Source: Euglena gracilis
Lineage: Eukaryota; Euglenida; Euglenophyceae; Euglenales
Direction of reading: 5' to 3'
NCBI GenBank assembly: GCA_039621445.1
Contig: CP154954.1
Location: 57,862,002-57,926,001 of the forward strand
DNA: 64,000 bases
Under the pieces are notes generated by a model. The model searched no databases and had not been told where the DNA came from. It was given only the letters and a program-made list of their open reading frames with translations. Of the stretch, positions 45,186-55,390 are shown piece by piece. Within the stretch, counting starts at the first letter, position 1. Every line of letters starts with the position of its first letter. A program made the position numbers and the translations under genes.

Positions 45186-45343
45186 GATGCTACCCGAACA
45201 ACGACGACAACTAAGGGTAACCTTGTTGTCAGTCGCTTTGAGTGCGAGAGCACTGAAAAAGCAAGGCTTCTATCTTAATCAAAACTCTGCGAGAAAGATA
45301 GAGAAATAATGAAGTGCAGGGGGGGGGTATAAACGCGAAACAT
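45186..45343 (-). other. Spacer between element I stop and gene X start
   Basis: 158 bp including a G-run (C-run on minus) and TTATTTCTCTATCTTTCTC. Serves as 3' flank of element I and 5' leader of gene X. No promoter box or LTR end can be named with confidence. Confidence 0.45.
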
Positions 45344-47734
45344 TCACATAAAACACACGCATTCTCCAAAACGAAATCGTTTCAGAAAGTGTTTATGTTT
45401 ATGTCTATGTTTTTTGCGCTTGTTCCACAGCTTCCAGTCCTGTTGGACATATCCAACAAAACTGGATGCTGGCTCCCAAGTGTCCTCCTCTGGCCCATAC
45501 CCTTTCCAGCGAACTTTCCAGTAGTGCACACCCCTGTCGACCTTGTGGTCTATTATCTTATCGACCACAAAGTCGTCCGTTTCAGGTAATCTGGAACGGG
45601 GCTTGAAATATAGGCAGGGGATAGCTTTTCCGTCTGGGGGGCTTAGGTACGGTTTGAAGTCGTCCATATGGACGTCCTCAATCCCGTTGGGCAAGGCAAC
45701 TTTATATCGCCCGCTACTACCTAACCTCTCCAAAATTTCGCATGGGCCGAGCCAAAGAGGATCTAGCTTGGAAGATTGCATGCGGGTGCGGTTATTCCGT
45801 ACCCACACGCGGTCACCTGGACTATACACAGGTGTGTTGAAGTTTTGTAAAAACGATTTCCGTTTGTTGGAATGAATTTCTGTGATACGTGATTGGACTG
45901 CAGAGCGGAGTGATTCCACTTCTGCAAACCACGTTTCACAGCTGACGCTACTTCGGGCGGGTCTCTCCGAGGGGATATCCCCTATGGCCGGAGGGTCGCG
46001 TCCGAAAACAATTTTGTACGGTGAGTGTGGTAATACCAACCCTGGCAAGGTATTGATGTAAAATAAACACCAATGAAGAACGGATAACCAATTCTTACCC
46101 GAGTCAGCCAGTGAAAGGCGAAGCATATTGACAACGGATTTCACGGCTGCCTCGGCTCTACCATTGCCTTTCGGGCGGTATATCATGGAAAAATGCTGCT
46201 CAATGCCGAGTAAACCGCACAAAGTTGTGAAAAACCGCGAAGAGATCAAGTGATCTTGATCACTCACGATTTCGTTCGGTAAACCCATTAAGCAGATGCA
46301 TTTCTCCAGGAATATGGATGCCAAAATTTGGGCTGTCAACCCTGCTTTCCGGCATGGAATGGCTACTATGTACCCACTCAGCCGACAGACGACAACAAAA
46401 TCGTAATCGTAAATTTTGTCATCTGATCCTTTGCAAGATTCAAGTTCGAGAAAATCCATGCAGAGGGACGTAAAAATGTCAGGTGGTACGGGGAAAAAGT
46501 CCATCGTACCAGGGGGGGTACCTCTGCGCGGTTTCACAGCCTGACAAATTTGGCACCGTTGCGAAATTCGCAAACAGCGCGAATATAAGTCTTTTTCACT
46601 CAGGGTTGTGCAATATCTGCGACCCACTAGTGAAAGAAGTTTGGGGGCCCCAGGGTGACCATGGTTGTGATAGATCAAAATCACATCATCAACCAGGTCT
46701 TGGGGTATACAATATTTATAACCAGAATCATTCCGGAAAATAAGCCGCAATGGTGATAGAGAGTAATTCTCTATGGATTCACCCTTACGAAGTCTATTCA
46801 CAATGGTACTGTATATAGGGTCACGCGAATAATCCCATTCGCGGAAAAATAGGGGGGTAGGAGTTTCCGTACGCGTAATGCGACGGGGTCCGGCAGTGCG
46901 TCCACGCCGGCGCCTTCCACGCAATGGTGAAATGGCGATGCTGCGATACACCCGGGAAACCGGTAGTGAATCGAGCATGTTGTCCGCAGCGTCGGATCGA
47001 CGTGCGAACTGGTCAGCCTCATGGCTGCCATGAAAAGTCGCATCACCCTCATCCGGGTTCCCAGGATAATACCAGGGGGCTCGGCTGAGAGGATCCGCAA
47101 CTGTTTGCGTATGACCTGGGGTATAGACTACCACCAGGTTAAACTGGCTCAAAAACTCATGCCATCGGCATCTTCTGCCAACTGATGACATGGCCTTGTT
47201 CAGGTCCTCGGTATACCAGTGTTGAAGGCTTTCATGATCCGTCAACACCAGTATCTGGACCAGGCTGCTGGCTATCCAGCTGCGGAATTTCTGGAGAATT
47301 AGCACAATGGCATATGTCTCCTTTTCGCGAATGCTCCATTTAACCTGTCCTTTCCCGTTGTCGCCCTGTAGCTTCCTGCTGAAGAAAGCCACAGGTCGGA
47401 GTTCCTTTGCTGCATTATGCTGGCTAAGAACCCCGCCAACAGCGTAATCGCTGCTGTCGACCTCCAGGACATACGGTTTGTATGGATCCGCGGTATCAAG
47501 AACCACGTTCTCGAGGAGCAAGTCCTTGATTTTTTTCAAGGCCTCGCGCATTTGGTCATCCCAAATGACTTTTGCGTTATCGGGTGTCCGATTTTTGAGT
47601 TGTCGGGTTAGGGGTACCGCGATTTTCGCGAAATCTTTCATGTAAATCGCGTAGTACTGGGCTAATCCCAAAAATCCCTTTAAATGCGTTAAGGTCTTAA
47701 TGACCTCAGGAGTCCATTTCTTAATGGCCTCCAT
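45344..47734 (-). CDS. Ty3/gypsy RNase H - integrase - chromodomain (element I pol, 3' part)
   Basis: The 796-codon frame continues RT after one TAG. RNase [18 protein letters not shown] at 90-105, [20 protein letters not shown] and ADPLSRAP. Integrase: an HHCC zinc part (YHNHGHPG about 355, CQIC 394-397), catalytic Asp427 (CMDFLE), Asp492 (VSDQDHL) and Glu528 (NGRAEAA), that is DD35E spacing. A GPY/F-like module ([12 protein letters not shown]) sits near 660. Chromodomain 720-770: [29 protein letters not shown]. It would degrade template RNA, insert the cDNA and target modified chromatin. The Lys/His-rich tail ends at 45344. Strong identification; needs the upstream TAG suppressed for a full pol. 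Confidence 0.9.
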   Translation of the reverse strand: MEAIKKWTPEVIKTLTHLKGFLGLAQYYAIYMKDFAKIAVPLTRQLKNRTPDNAKVIWDDQMREALKKIKDLLLENVVLDTADPYKPYVLEVDSSDYAVGGVLSQHNAAKELRPVAFFSRKLQGDNGKGQVKWSIREKETYAIVLILQKFRSWIASSLVQILVLTDHESLQHWYTEDLNKAMSSVGRRCRWHEFLSQFNLVVVYTPGHTQTVADPLSRAPWYYPGNPDEGDATFHGSHEADQFARRSDAADNMLDSLPVSRVYRSIAISPLRGRRRRGRTAGPRRITRTETPTPLFFREWDYSRDPIYSTIVNRLRKGESIENYSLSPLRLIFRNDSGYKYCIPQDLVDDVILIYHNHGHPGAPKLLSLVGRRYCTTLSEKDLYSRCLRISQRCQICQAVKPRRGTPPGTMDFFPVPPDIFTSLCMDFLELESCKGSDDKIYDYDFVVVCRLSGYIVAIPCRKAGLTAQILASIFLEKCICLMGLPNEIVSDQDHLISSRFFTTLCGLLGIEQHFSMIYRPKGNGRAEAAVKSVVNMLRLSLADSGKNWLSVLHWCLFYINTLPGLVLPHSPYKIVFGRDPPAIGDIPSERPARSSVSCETWFAEVESLRSAVQSRITEIHSNKRKSFLQNFNTPVYSPGDRVWVRNNRTRMQSSKLDPLWLGPCEILERLGSSGRYKVALPNGIEDVHMDDFKPYLSPPDGKAIPCLYFKPRSRLPETDDFVVDKIIDHKVDRGVHYWKVRWKGYGPEEDTWEPASSFVGYVQQDWKLWNKRKKHRHKHKHFLKRFRFGECVCFM

Positions 47735-47755
47735 CTTACTGGGTGCGGCTTTACG

Positions 47756-49918
47756 CTACCCGTTGCTCAGGATGTGTCCGCAAAACTTAATAATTTTGCG
47801 AAACAGGTGCATTTTGGAACCCTTCACAAAAAGCACATGCTTTTGGAATGCGGATAATACCGCGCGCACATCGCGATAATGCGGGTCGAGGAAATCCTCG
47901 CCCAATTTCGCGGATGGCGGTTGGGTTCCCACCAGTACATCATCAATGTACACCAGAGCAAACGGTAAATCGCGCAAAACCCACTGGATCATGCGTTGAA
48001 ACATGGCTGGGCCATTCTTAACACCCATGGGGAGCACCGTCCATTGGTACACACCCTTGGATGTCACGAATGCCGTGTACGGTTGCGAATCAGGATGCAA
48101 ATGCATCTGATGGAAACCGTCTTCCAGATCAAATATTGACCACAACCGGTTATCCGATTGTTTGGTGATCAAATCCTCGATCAGCGGTAACGGGAAGGGG
48201 TCATCCTTCGTTTGGGAGTTTAGGTACCGGTAATCCAGCACCAGTCCCCACTTCTTCTGACCAGACTGGTCAGCGGGTTTGGGCACCACAAAAGCTTGTG
48301 ATGTCCATTCGCTCTTGGAAGGGATAATCCACTTCCGCTGGATGAGCTTCTCAATCATCTCGTTGAGAGCCTTTACGCGTTCACCCGAACAACGGAAAAA
48401 TTTCTGGTGCATAGGTTTAGCGCCATCCTTGAGCTCGATTTTGCAAACACCGAACGGACCGCGAATCGCGGGGTCGATGTCGCAGGCGTAAACTGGATTA
48501 TCCAGTACACCATGGAATTCGCGAGTAATTCGCGAACAATAGTCAGCAGACTTGGGGTGTTGGTCCGCACTCTCAGTGACCGCAGAAATCTGCGTTGAGG
48601 GTGTGGTATCCCCATTGTTACCAAGGTATCTTGGCACACGCACATCGGATATTCCGAATGCGTCAAAGAAACAAACGCGAAAAATGATTTCTTTAACAGG
48701 TGGTAATAATATACCACAAAAATCCTCGAATAGTGGTACATCAGCGGGTAAATCCCACCAATGAAAACACACATAGGATAGTTGGTGAAACCGATCCGCA
48801 TTCGGATTGACCGGTATGAGGAGAGCTCCTCGCGCTTCATCGCGGAGGATTTTCTCCACCACATCCGGGATAAGTTTTGGGGGAGGGTGCATCCATAGCA
48901 CCGTATCACCCCAGAATTTAAGAAATGCGTTGGTATTTCGCGACCAATATCGCGACAAGCGCGCATGCGCTTTTGATGATAACGCATCAATTTCCAACGA
49001 CAAATCGAGGGAATCAGCCAAAGCCGCGATTTTGGAGAACCATTCCTCCAAAATACGGTATTGACCAAAATTAAATGTGTTCCATACGCGCATCGCGTAG
49101 GTGTCGACCTGGTTCGCGGGTTGAAGAGCGGTAACGCAATTCAGGGATCCGCAAACATAGGTCAAGGGTGTGTCATCCACACTCCCAAGGGGCATTCCCA
49201 AGGGTTGATGGGTTGGATGGGTGCATACCCAGTCCATATCATGCCAGATGGAGGTGGGGGAGGTGTGTGACACGGATTTCGCGGTCCCAAACAACAAGGC
49301 AATACCTCGTTGTTGGAGCACTTGATGTACGGTCGCGCATTGCGATCCGCAACCAAGTGTATGGTTACGCGAAATCGGGATTAGTGTTGGTGTTTGGACT
49401 AGACATCCACAATCGAAATCTGGCTGGGCGGAAATTCTCCTACAGTGCACACATTGGAAGGAAGTGGCGGAGTAGTGGTCCTGGTCGCGCATGTTGGTCT
49501 GGTGGGGGTGTGTGTAAAAGTTGGGATGCGCTGTTGTAGCTGCTGGGGGGTGTACAGATGTATCTGAAAGCGATACATCTGGTGGAAAACGGGGTATTGG
49601 TGCAGCTGGGCGACTACTCGACACCGTACGTACTTCAGGCCTTTGGGCTTTCGTCTTGTAACCCAGTGGAACGAGGGGGGTACCGCTACTCGCTTGCCCT
49701 GCCTCACGGGGAACGGAAGTTGGTGTGTCAACGGGCAGGGGGTGAACTTTCTCGGTACACCCGGTGTGGAAAACGTTGGTTGGTGTGGTTGGTAACGGGG
49801 TAAAAGTTTTCGAAAACGGTGTGGAAAAATTGGTGGCTATCGCGGTAGATGCCACAGGTGATGAAGGTTTGGGGGCAATGAGGAGAGCGGTGATGTGCGC
49901 AAACCGTGGGAGTGGCAA
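47756..49918 (-). CDS. Ty3/gypsy reverse transcriptase with an extra N-terminal RNase-H-like module (element I pol)
   Basis: RT spans about residues 490-720: PMHQKFFRCSGERVKAL, WTSQAFVVPKPAD, FDLEDGFHQMHLHPD (first Asp), LPMGVKNGPAMFQRM, LVYIDDVLVG (YIDD 657-660). Before it, residues 155-260 hold Cys/His pairs (FQCVHCRR, CGCL, LGCGSQC). Residues 288-400 hold a module with HARLSRYWSRNTNAFLKFW and LWMHPPPKLIPDVVEKILRD, which resembles the NPPW end of DIRS RNase H and the small LTR element protein. The frame ends at TAG 47756-47758 after GHILSNG and continues in the same frame as RNase H, so one nonsense codon splits pol. The start shown is only the frame limit: protease precedes it in another frame. 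Confidence 0.85.
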   Translation of the reverse strand: MPLPRFAHITALLIAPKPSSPVASTAIATNFSTPFSKTFTPLPTTPTNVFHTGCTEKVHPLPVDTPTSVPREAGQASSGTPLVPLGYKTKAQRPEVRTVSSSRPAAPIPRFPPDVSLSDTSVHPPAATTAHPNFYTHPHQTNMRDQDHYSATSFQCVHCRRISAQPDFDCGCLVQTPTLIPISRNHTLGCGSQCATVHQVLQQRGIALLFGTAKSVSHTSPTSIWHDMDWVCTHPTHQPLGMPLGSVDDTPLTYVCGSLNCVTALQPANQVDTYAMRVWNTFNFGQYRILEEWFSKIAALADSLDLSLEIDALSSKAHARLSRYWSRNTNAFLKFWGDTVLWMHPPPKLIPDVVEKILRDEARGALLIPVNPNADRFHQLSYVCFHWWDLPADVPLFEDFCGILLPPVKEIIFRVCFFDAFGISDVRVPRYLGNNGDTTPSTQISAVTESADQHPKSADYCSRITREFHGVLDNPVYACDIDPAIRGPFGVCKIELKDGAKPMHQKFFRCSGERVKALNEMIEKLIQRKWIIPSKSEWTSQAFVVPKPADQSGQKKWGLVLDYRYLNSQTKDDPFPLPLIEDLITKQSDNRLWSIFDLEDGFHQMHLHPDSQPYTAFVTSKGVYQWTVLPMGVKNGPAMFQRMIQWVLRDLPFALVYIDDVLVGTQPPSAKLGEDFLDPHYRDVRAVLSAFQKHVLFVKGSKMHLFRKIIKFCGHILSNG

Positions 49919-50464
49919 TCCACTACCAGCCGGTGCTGACGTAAAAAGGGGTATCCCAGGATTACGTCAGAACCATGGATTCCGGATTCATATCCCCAGG
50001 TATCCGGAAAATTTTGCGGTTGGGCGAGGGTGTGAGTGGTGCTTGGGGATGAGGGGTAGGACAATGTCCAAAAAGCATCCCAAGTCACCACCGCACATGG
50101 GGGTGTTGTCAGCCGTCGTAATTTTGATCGGCTTCTTGGCTTTCACCAAGAGGGGGGTTGGTATCAACCCGAACCGAAAAAGTAGTGCAATGCGACAACC
50201 AGTGTCAATGAGAATTTTGACTTTTGCACAAAAATTTTGGATTTTGATTTCCGCTTGGACCAAAAGTTCCATGGGGGGTAAGCAAAGTGAAGGGTCTGGC
50301 GAAAATACGTTTTCTTGCCAGCTTTCCCATGAACCCTTTCCTACTTTGCACAACATTCCGAGCGGAAAGTTGGAGTGGGGGGTGGGGGACCCGAACATTT
50401 TCCGGGTACCGACCAGAAAGGCAGATTGGCAGGGGGGGAAGGGTTGATCAGGTCCTACCTCCAT
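49880..50464 (-). pseudogene. Retropepsin-like aspartic protease, frameshifted (element I)
   Basis: KVKILIDTGCRIALL gives the DTG active site near 50230, followed by KAKKPIKITTADNTPMCGG, a flap-like stretch. After a frame change near 50000 the second signature DVILGYPFLRQHRLVV appears (49837-50091 frame), equivalent to the ILG motif of Ty3-type proteases. It would cleave the polyprotein. The single shift separates the two halves, so as read it is non-functional. Confidence 0.75.
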
Positions 50465-50719
50465 CTGTTCATCAGCCCAGAGGTCCGTGCCCTCGGACCT
50501 CGGGCTCCCCTACTCCAGGTCCGAACCGGCCGAATAGCCGGCTATGGGCCTTTTAGAGGTATAAACAGATTTCAACGTGCGCACCGCCATGCGGGCCTCG
50601 TCGAAATCGGTATCCGTGGTCTCATCCCCCTCCCTGCCCGAAGCCGGGGTGTCATCCTCCAAACAAGATATCTTGAAACCGACTTTATGGCGGTTGGAGG
50701 AGTGACCCTTGTCACCGCG

Positions 50720-51610
50720 ATTCATACCGCGATGACGTTGGCCAGGGCGGGGAGAACGAGAACGCGGACATTTGGATGAGTGGTGATCACTCGATCCACA
50801 AAGCGAACACCGAGATTTGGGTCGCTATTCTTGGTAACGGGGGGATCGGTTTCCCGATTTCCCGTCAAACCGTCGTGGTGACCGGATCTCCCGTCGACCA
50901 TGACCGGTGTACCGGGGTTTTCCCGATGACGATCGCGAAGAAGATGATCCGCTTCGCGAACGCGATCGCGATGTCTCGCGATGAAAATCACGCTTCTTGG
51001 CCGGGGCACCGGGTTACCTACCCCGAGGGGTACCGTGTTTCCGCTCATCGCGGAACGGGATCCGGGGGCTAATACCACCGGAACGGGGACCCGATGACCG
51101 TGAATTGCCCGATTGGCGTGAAAACGCGGAGGAACCCGAACCTCGTGATGAGGTCGAGCCTCGCGGACTCTGAATACGCTTACGCGCTTCAGCATTAGGA
51201 CATTCCCGAGACATATGTCCCGATTTGTTGCACAAAAAGCACACTTTATCCGTGGCTTGGTCCGAAGAACGCGGGTATCGCGTTTTCGATCCCGTGGTGG
51301 GTGAAGCGGGTGAAACCGGTGATTTTTACAATGCGTTCACCGAACCAGCCGGTAATCCAGCGGTTGGGTGTGTGGTATACGCGGATTGAATCTGACCAAG
51401 AAGCTGTGACAGCTTCAGTTGCTTGGAAACATAATTCCAGCGTTGGTCAAGAGTCATTGCATTACCCGCCAACTCCTCACGATGGATATCCTTGATGAGG
51501 CTAGGCGTGAAATGCATGACAACAGCGTCAAACTGTTCGCGCATTTGCTTTTCACTGAGTTCATCCACTTCAGCCGTAAGTCCTAACCATTTGGCATACC
51601 AAAGGTCAAT
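50720..51610 (-). pseudogene. Ty3/gypsy Gag C-terminal part with CCHC knuckle (element I)
   Basis: LTFGMPNG at 51583-51606, then DELSEKQMREQFDAVVMH, TLDQRWNYVSKQLKLSQ and THPTAG to a TAA at 51326-51328. In element H the same codon is CAA (NALQKSS), so this is a C-to-T nonsense change. The frame continues past it to CFLCNKSGHMSREC (CCHC, about 51200-51245) and a Ser/Arg/Gly-rich tail. Nucleocapsid role by family. Section 50470-50720 between this and protease has no clear frame. Confidence 0.75.
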
Positions 51611-52209
51611 GGAGTTTTCCCCTCTCGCCGGTTCGGTGACCGAGCGCGGAATGGGCTCCCCGGCAGGCCGAGTGGGGGAAAACAGTCACCCGGCGCTCCG
51701 GTGAAAATAGGCACACGCGCCCCAAAAATTCCCTTTTTTTGTGTCTTTTGGTCCCTGAATTCAGCCAGAACCTGGGTTCCGGCAGCCAAATAATTCAAAA
51801 ATTGGGGGGGGGGGAACGGTATTTTTGGCCAACTCCTTGGGGGTGCCTCTGAAGCAGTAGGGGGAGGGGAGGAAAAGCCTGGATTGAATTTAAAAAAGGG
51901 TAGCGGGGGGGACGGAAGAACACCTTCACCTTGATTCCCAGCGCCGCTTGCTCTTCCTTTTTTTGAATTTGAACTCTTTCTTTTTGATTGACCTTCCGGA
52001 TTGACTTTTTGAAATTCTTGGACAATTGTTTCCTTGAAATCAGATTGAATTTTTGATATTCCTTCCTTCAGCATGCACAATTCTTTGAATGAAACATTCG
52101 GAAGAGAGAACCTGGGGGGGAAAAGTACACAGGTAAAAAAAGTAGCGGAATGGGGCAGAATGTTCGCTAATTCCAGTGCGCAGGCGCCAGGCCGCCTCCC
52201 GCCACCCAC
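51583..52209 (-). pseudogene. Chimeric ORF upstream of element I Gag end
   Basis: Open frame that fuses an unrelated 5' part (FKELCMLKEGISKIQSDFKE, EFQKVNPEGQSKRKSSNS, probably helical and basic) in frame with the final LTFGMPNG of the Gag capsid part. At the same point element H reads directly upstream into the normal capsid sequence, so the 5' part is a replacement, possibly from another element's Gag or a recombination product. It overlaps the end of element J's last ORF at 52167. Whether it is expressed is unknown. Confidence 0.35.
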
Positions 52210-55200
52210 ACTCCCCTTCCTACCGAGGCGCCCGGCCCCGCCTGCCTTCGGCTAACCTCGGAGGCGGGAGCGGGGGGCGATGCGCACCTCATCGGCGAAG
52301 AAAACGAATTGTACAAACAAACGTCGGGGCGGTTCGGGTATACGGAGGGCAGGGGTGTGGCCTTGGCCTCGGCCTTGGCCTTTGGCGTTTGGTGCCCGGG
52401 GGCGCCCCTCGTGTGTGGCCTCGCGCGCCACAGGAGCCTGGTCGGGGGCTGGCGCTGGTCCCCGGGCGGTCTGCTGGCCGGCCGGCCGCAGGCTCCTGTG
52501 GGCGCCTTGGGAGGGGGTGGAACTCCTCCGGGCTCTGGGCGGGGGCCGCTGTCCTGCTGGGTGGCTTGGCAGCCGCGCCGCGCCGACCTGCAGGCTGGTG
52601 GCAGAGCCCGGAGCATTGAGCCTTTCGGGGGGGCTGTGCGCTCCCCGGCTGGTTGGGGGGGGGGCGGTCCCTTGGGCTCCCTTGGGTCTTTCTGGTGCCT
52701 GGGGGGTCTCTTCGGCTCGCCTCCTTTGCCCCGCCTGGCCTGGCTGGCTGGGGGGGGGCGTGCCTTTCTCCCCCTTGCGCCTGCTCGGTTCTCTTGTGGC
52801 GCTCTGGGGGGGGGTGCTCCTTGCGCCCTCTTCGGTTCTCGTTTGGCGCTCTGGGGCTCCGGTGGGTGTGGGCGCCCCTGGGGGGGGGGGGGCGCTTTTT
52901 TTTTTGGCGCCCCTGGGGGGGGCGTTTTTTTTTTCGGTCCGGGGGGGTCCGGGGGGCGGTTTTTTTTGGGGGTGCCCTGGGGGGGGGCGCTTTTTTTTTT
53001 TTGCCCAGGGGGTCCCCCTGGGGTCTTCTGCCTTGGTGTGTGGGGGGTCTTTGGTCGTGCTCTCTGGGCCCCCGGGGCGGCCTTGGTTGGTGGCCTCTGG
53101 GCCCCCGGGGGGGGTCTTGGGTTTGTGGCCTCTGGGCCCCCGGGGGGGGGCAGTCTTGGGTTTGTGGCCTCTGGGCCCCGGGGGGGGGGGGGGGGGTTTG
53201 GGTTTGTTGCCTCTGGGCCCCGGGGGGGGGCGGTCTTGGGTTTGTGGCCTCTGGGCCCCGGGGGGGGGTCCTGGCTCGGTTGCCTCTGGGGCCCCCTGGG
53301 GGGGCCTGGCTCGGTGGCCCTCTGGGGCCCCTGGGAGGGGGGGGCCTGGCTCGGTGGCCCTCTGGGGCCTCCTGGGGGGTCTTGGCTCGGTGGTCCTCTG
53401 GGGCCTCTCGGTTGCCCTCTGGGGCCTCTCGGTGGCCCCCTGGGGGGCCTGGCTCGGTGGCCCTCTGGGGCCTCTCGCCTTGCTGGTGCCCCCTGGGGGG
53501 GCTTTGGCTGTTCGGTGCCCCCTGGGTGGGGGGGGGGCTGGCTTCGGTTCCCCCTGGGGGGGTGGCTTGGCTCGGTGCCCCCTGGGGGGGGGGGGTGGCT
53601 TCGGTTCCCCCTGGGGGGCCTGGCTGGCTTCGGTTCCCCCTGGGGGGGGTGGCTTCGGTTCCCCCTGGGGGGCCTGGCTGGCTTCGGTTCCCCCTGGGGG
53701 GGGGGGGGTGGCTTGGCTCGGTGCCCCCTGGGGGGGGGAGGTGCCTGGCTGCCTTGGCTGTCTGCCTCCCCTCGCTGGCTCGGGGGTGGCTGGCTGGTGG
53801 CCCCCTTGGGCCGCTGGCTTGTCTGTGTGGCCTCCGCCCCCCGCTCTCTCCCGGCCGTTGTCTTCCCTTGGCCGGCTGGGGGGGTCTGCTCTGCCCCTGG
53901 CTGCCGCCCGCCTCTGGCTTCCGGCCTTGGGCGCCAGCCTCCTCCTGCCTCCACAGTATCAGTGTCAGTGTGAAGGACAGGGGCAGAGACATCCGCTGCC
54001 ATCCGTCGGCTCGCCTCCGACGGTGTAGTCTCCACGTATCCAGCCTCCGCCAGCGTCTTGGTCCACGGCGCAGCAGGCACTCTGGCTAATCGGCAGGCAA
54101 GGAACGGCAGCAGCAGCAGCAGCCCCACAAATACAACCCCCGCTACCCAGTACGGTTTGACGCCAGGCTTTTCCAACCACCCCCGGGGCGGTGGACTGGC
54201 ATGGGTAGCCGTGGGTAGGGAAAATGGGTGGCCTCCGGGTTGTGGCCGGAAAGGGCCGGGACTCACCAGGCCTGCGTTGGGGGGATTGAGGACGCAGACA
54301 CCGGCGGTGGTGCCCTCTCGCCGCCTTGAGGCTGAGGACGGGTCCTGGAGGTGCAACGGGAAGGAGCCATGGGTGGCGAAGGCTCCATCGGGACAGGGGA
54401 TGAATGGGGCGCACTGGGTATGGGGGTGCGCTGGCAGGAAATGATGTGAGAGGAACGGGGACGGCGTGGCACAGGCCGGCGGCATGGGGGGGTGCCGGCC
54501 CGTACACACCGGGAAGGCCGCAGGCGGAGGGGGCACCGCGTCCCCGCCCGCAGCCGGGAAATGTTTCGGAATGGGCACATACGGAGAATGGGTGAACATC
54601 GCAGAGGCAGCCACAGCCGCCTGGGGGGCAGCCACAGCAGCCTGGTTGGCAGCCACCACCGTCGCCTGAGGGGCGGCCACAGCAGCCTGGGAGGCAGCCA
54701 CAGCCGCCTGGGGGGCAGCGTGCGGCAGCAAATGAGCGAACGCAGACACGGGCTGCGCACACTCAGCTCCTGTCAATGGACACACCAAGGTTGATACCGC
54801 AGCAGAGGGGATCTGGGGATCAGCCTCCTGCGACAGTTGGGGAAACGCAGAGACGGAGGGACGGTCGGACGGGTGGTGCACGAAGTGCAGCGGGACGGGC
54901 TGGTGCGATGCAGCAGCAGCGACAGTCCGCGGTGGATCCTGACCTAGCGCTGGCGGTGGATCGCGTGTCGGGTCGTGCTGTGCTGCAGGCACCGCTGTGC
55001 CCACTGGGGGGTCCGCTGACTCCCCTTCCTGGCTGCTTGCCTCCTCGTCCTTCTTGATGTCCTCGTCGGGCCAGACCCACTCCTCGGGTGGGTCTTCCCA
55101 CTCGGCGTTGTTGATGACCTCCTGCTCCTGCTTCTTAACCTCCGCGATGATGACGGCCACCTCAGCCGGTTGCGGTGGAGGTAGTCCAGCAGGTCCACCT

Positions 55201-55215
55201 TGAGCTTCTTGGACT
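52167..55215 (-). CDS. Element J post-chromodomain tail with a transmembrane segment and Pro/Gly/Arg repeats
   Basis: After the chromodomain, the frame open to 52167 carries AEVAVIIAEVKKQEQEV and an acidic Trp-rich stretch (WEDPPEEWVWPDED). Then Ala/Gln-rich repeats of the QAAVAAPQ type, a single strongly hydrophobic segment with VAGVVFVGLLLLLPFLAC (54093-54152), a basic juxtamembrane stretch, and about 500 residues of PPRGNRSQPP-like repeats from the G-rich minisatellite. The ORF formally opens at 55430, but the first about 80 codons overlap pol in another frame and are probably not translated. A membrane protein after pol is reminiscent of env genes in position only; no fusion or receptor motif is seen. 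Confidence 0.4.
52620..53760. repeat. G-rich minisatellite (plus strand) within the element J tail
   Basis: Dozens of imperfect units built on TGGCCTCTGGGCCCCGGGGG or TTCGGTTCCCCCTGGGGG, with many runs of five or more G on the plus strand. It opens long frames in several phases on both strands. Strong G-quadruplex potential on plus. In the minus +0 frame it encodes Pro/Arg/Gly repeats. Confidence 0.88.
54595..54725. repeat. Short tandem repeat GCAGCCACAGCAGCCTGGG
   Basis: About six units of roughly 21-24 bp, in phase with the element J tail frame, encoding QAAVAAPQ or QAAVAASQ. Length and phase are multiples of three, so the reading frame is kept. Confidence 0.8.
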
Positions 55216-55390
55216 TGGCGTACTCGATCATCTGGTGAGAATAGCGATGGAAGAAATTCTTCAGCGGCTCCCACGTGAGAGTCGGGTGGCCCTCCCACTT
55301 CACCTCGAACTCCCAGTCGCCGTCGTCTCATCGGCGGTGCCGCCGGATCTCCTCCACCGTCCACTCCTCGATGTCCACGTCTTCTTGCGG
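55210..55390 (-). pseudogene. Chromodomain of element J, interrupted by TGA
   Basis: DIEEWTVEEIRRHRR is followed by TGA at 55328-55330 and then, in the same frame, DDGDWEFEVKWEGHPTLTWE, PLKNFFHRYSHQMIEYA and KKLKVDLLDYL. This is the classical chromodomain order (V-x-I, then WEVKWxGxP, then TWEPxxN). The TGA stands where an Arg codon such as CGA is expected. After about 55170 the coding moves to the frame of the tail ORF. In chromoviruses this domain guides integration to methylated histones. Confidence 0.8.

Larger units (their letters stand above)
45344..51610 (-). mobile_element. Chromovirus-type Ty3/gypsy element I (5' end replaced)
   Basis: Order on minus: Gag C-terminus with CCHC knuckle, protease, extra RNase-H-like module, RT, RNase H, integrase (DD35E), chromodomain. 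Gag upstream of LTFGMPNG (51610) is exchanged for other sequence. Neither LTR is recognised. Breaks are few: TAA at 51326-51328, a frameshift in protease and TAG at 47756-47758, so it is a relatively young copy. Element H carries the matching Gag. Confidence 0.8.

Noticed and set aside
52280-54028. Plus-strand ORF of 582 codons, with overlapping frames of 554 and 478 codons
   Set aside because: All are phased by the G-rich minisatellite, give Gly/Trp-rich repetitive protein, and lie antisense to the element J tail.
54093-54152. Calling the post-pol membrane ORF an envelope gene
   Set aside because: Only the position and one hydrophobic segment support it; no signal peptide, cleavage or fusion motif is visible.
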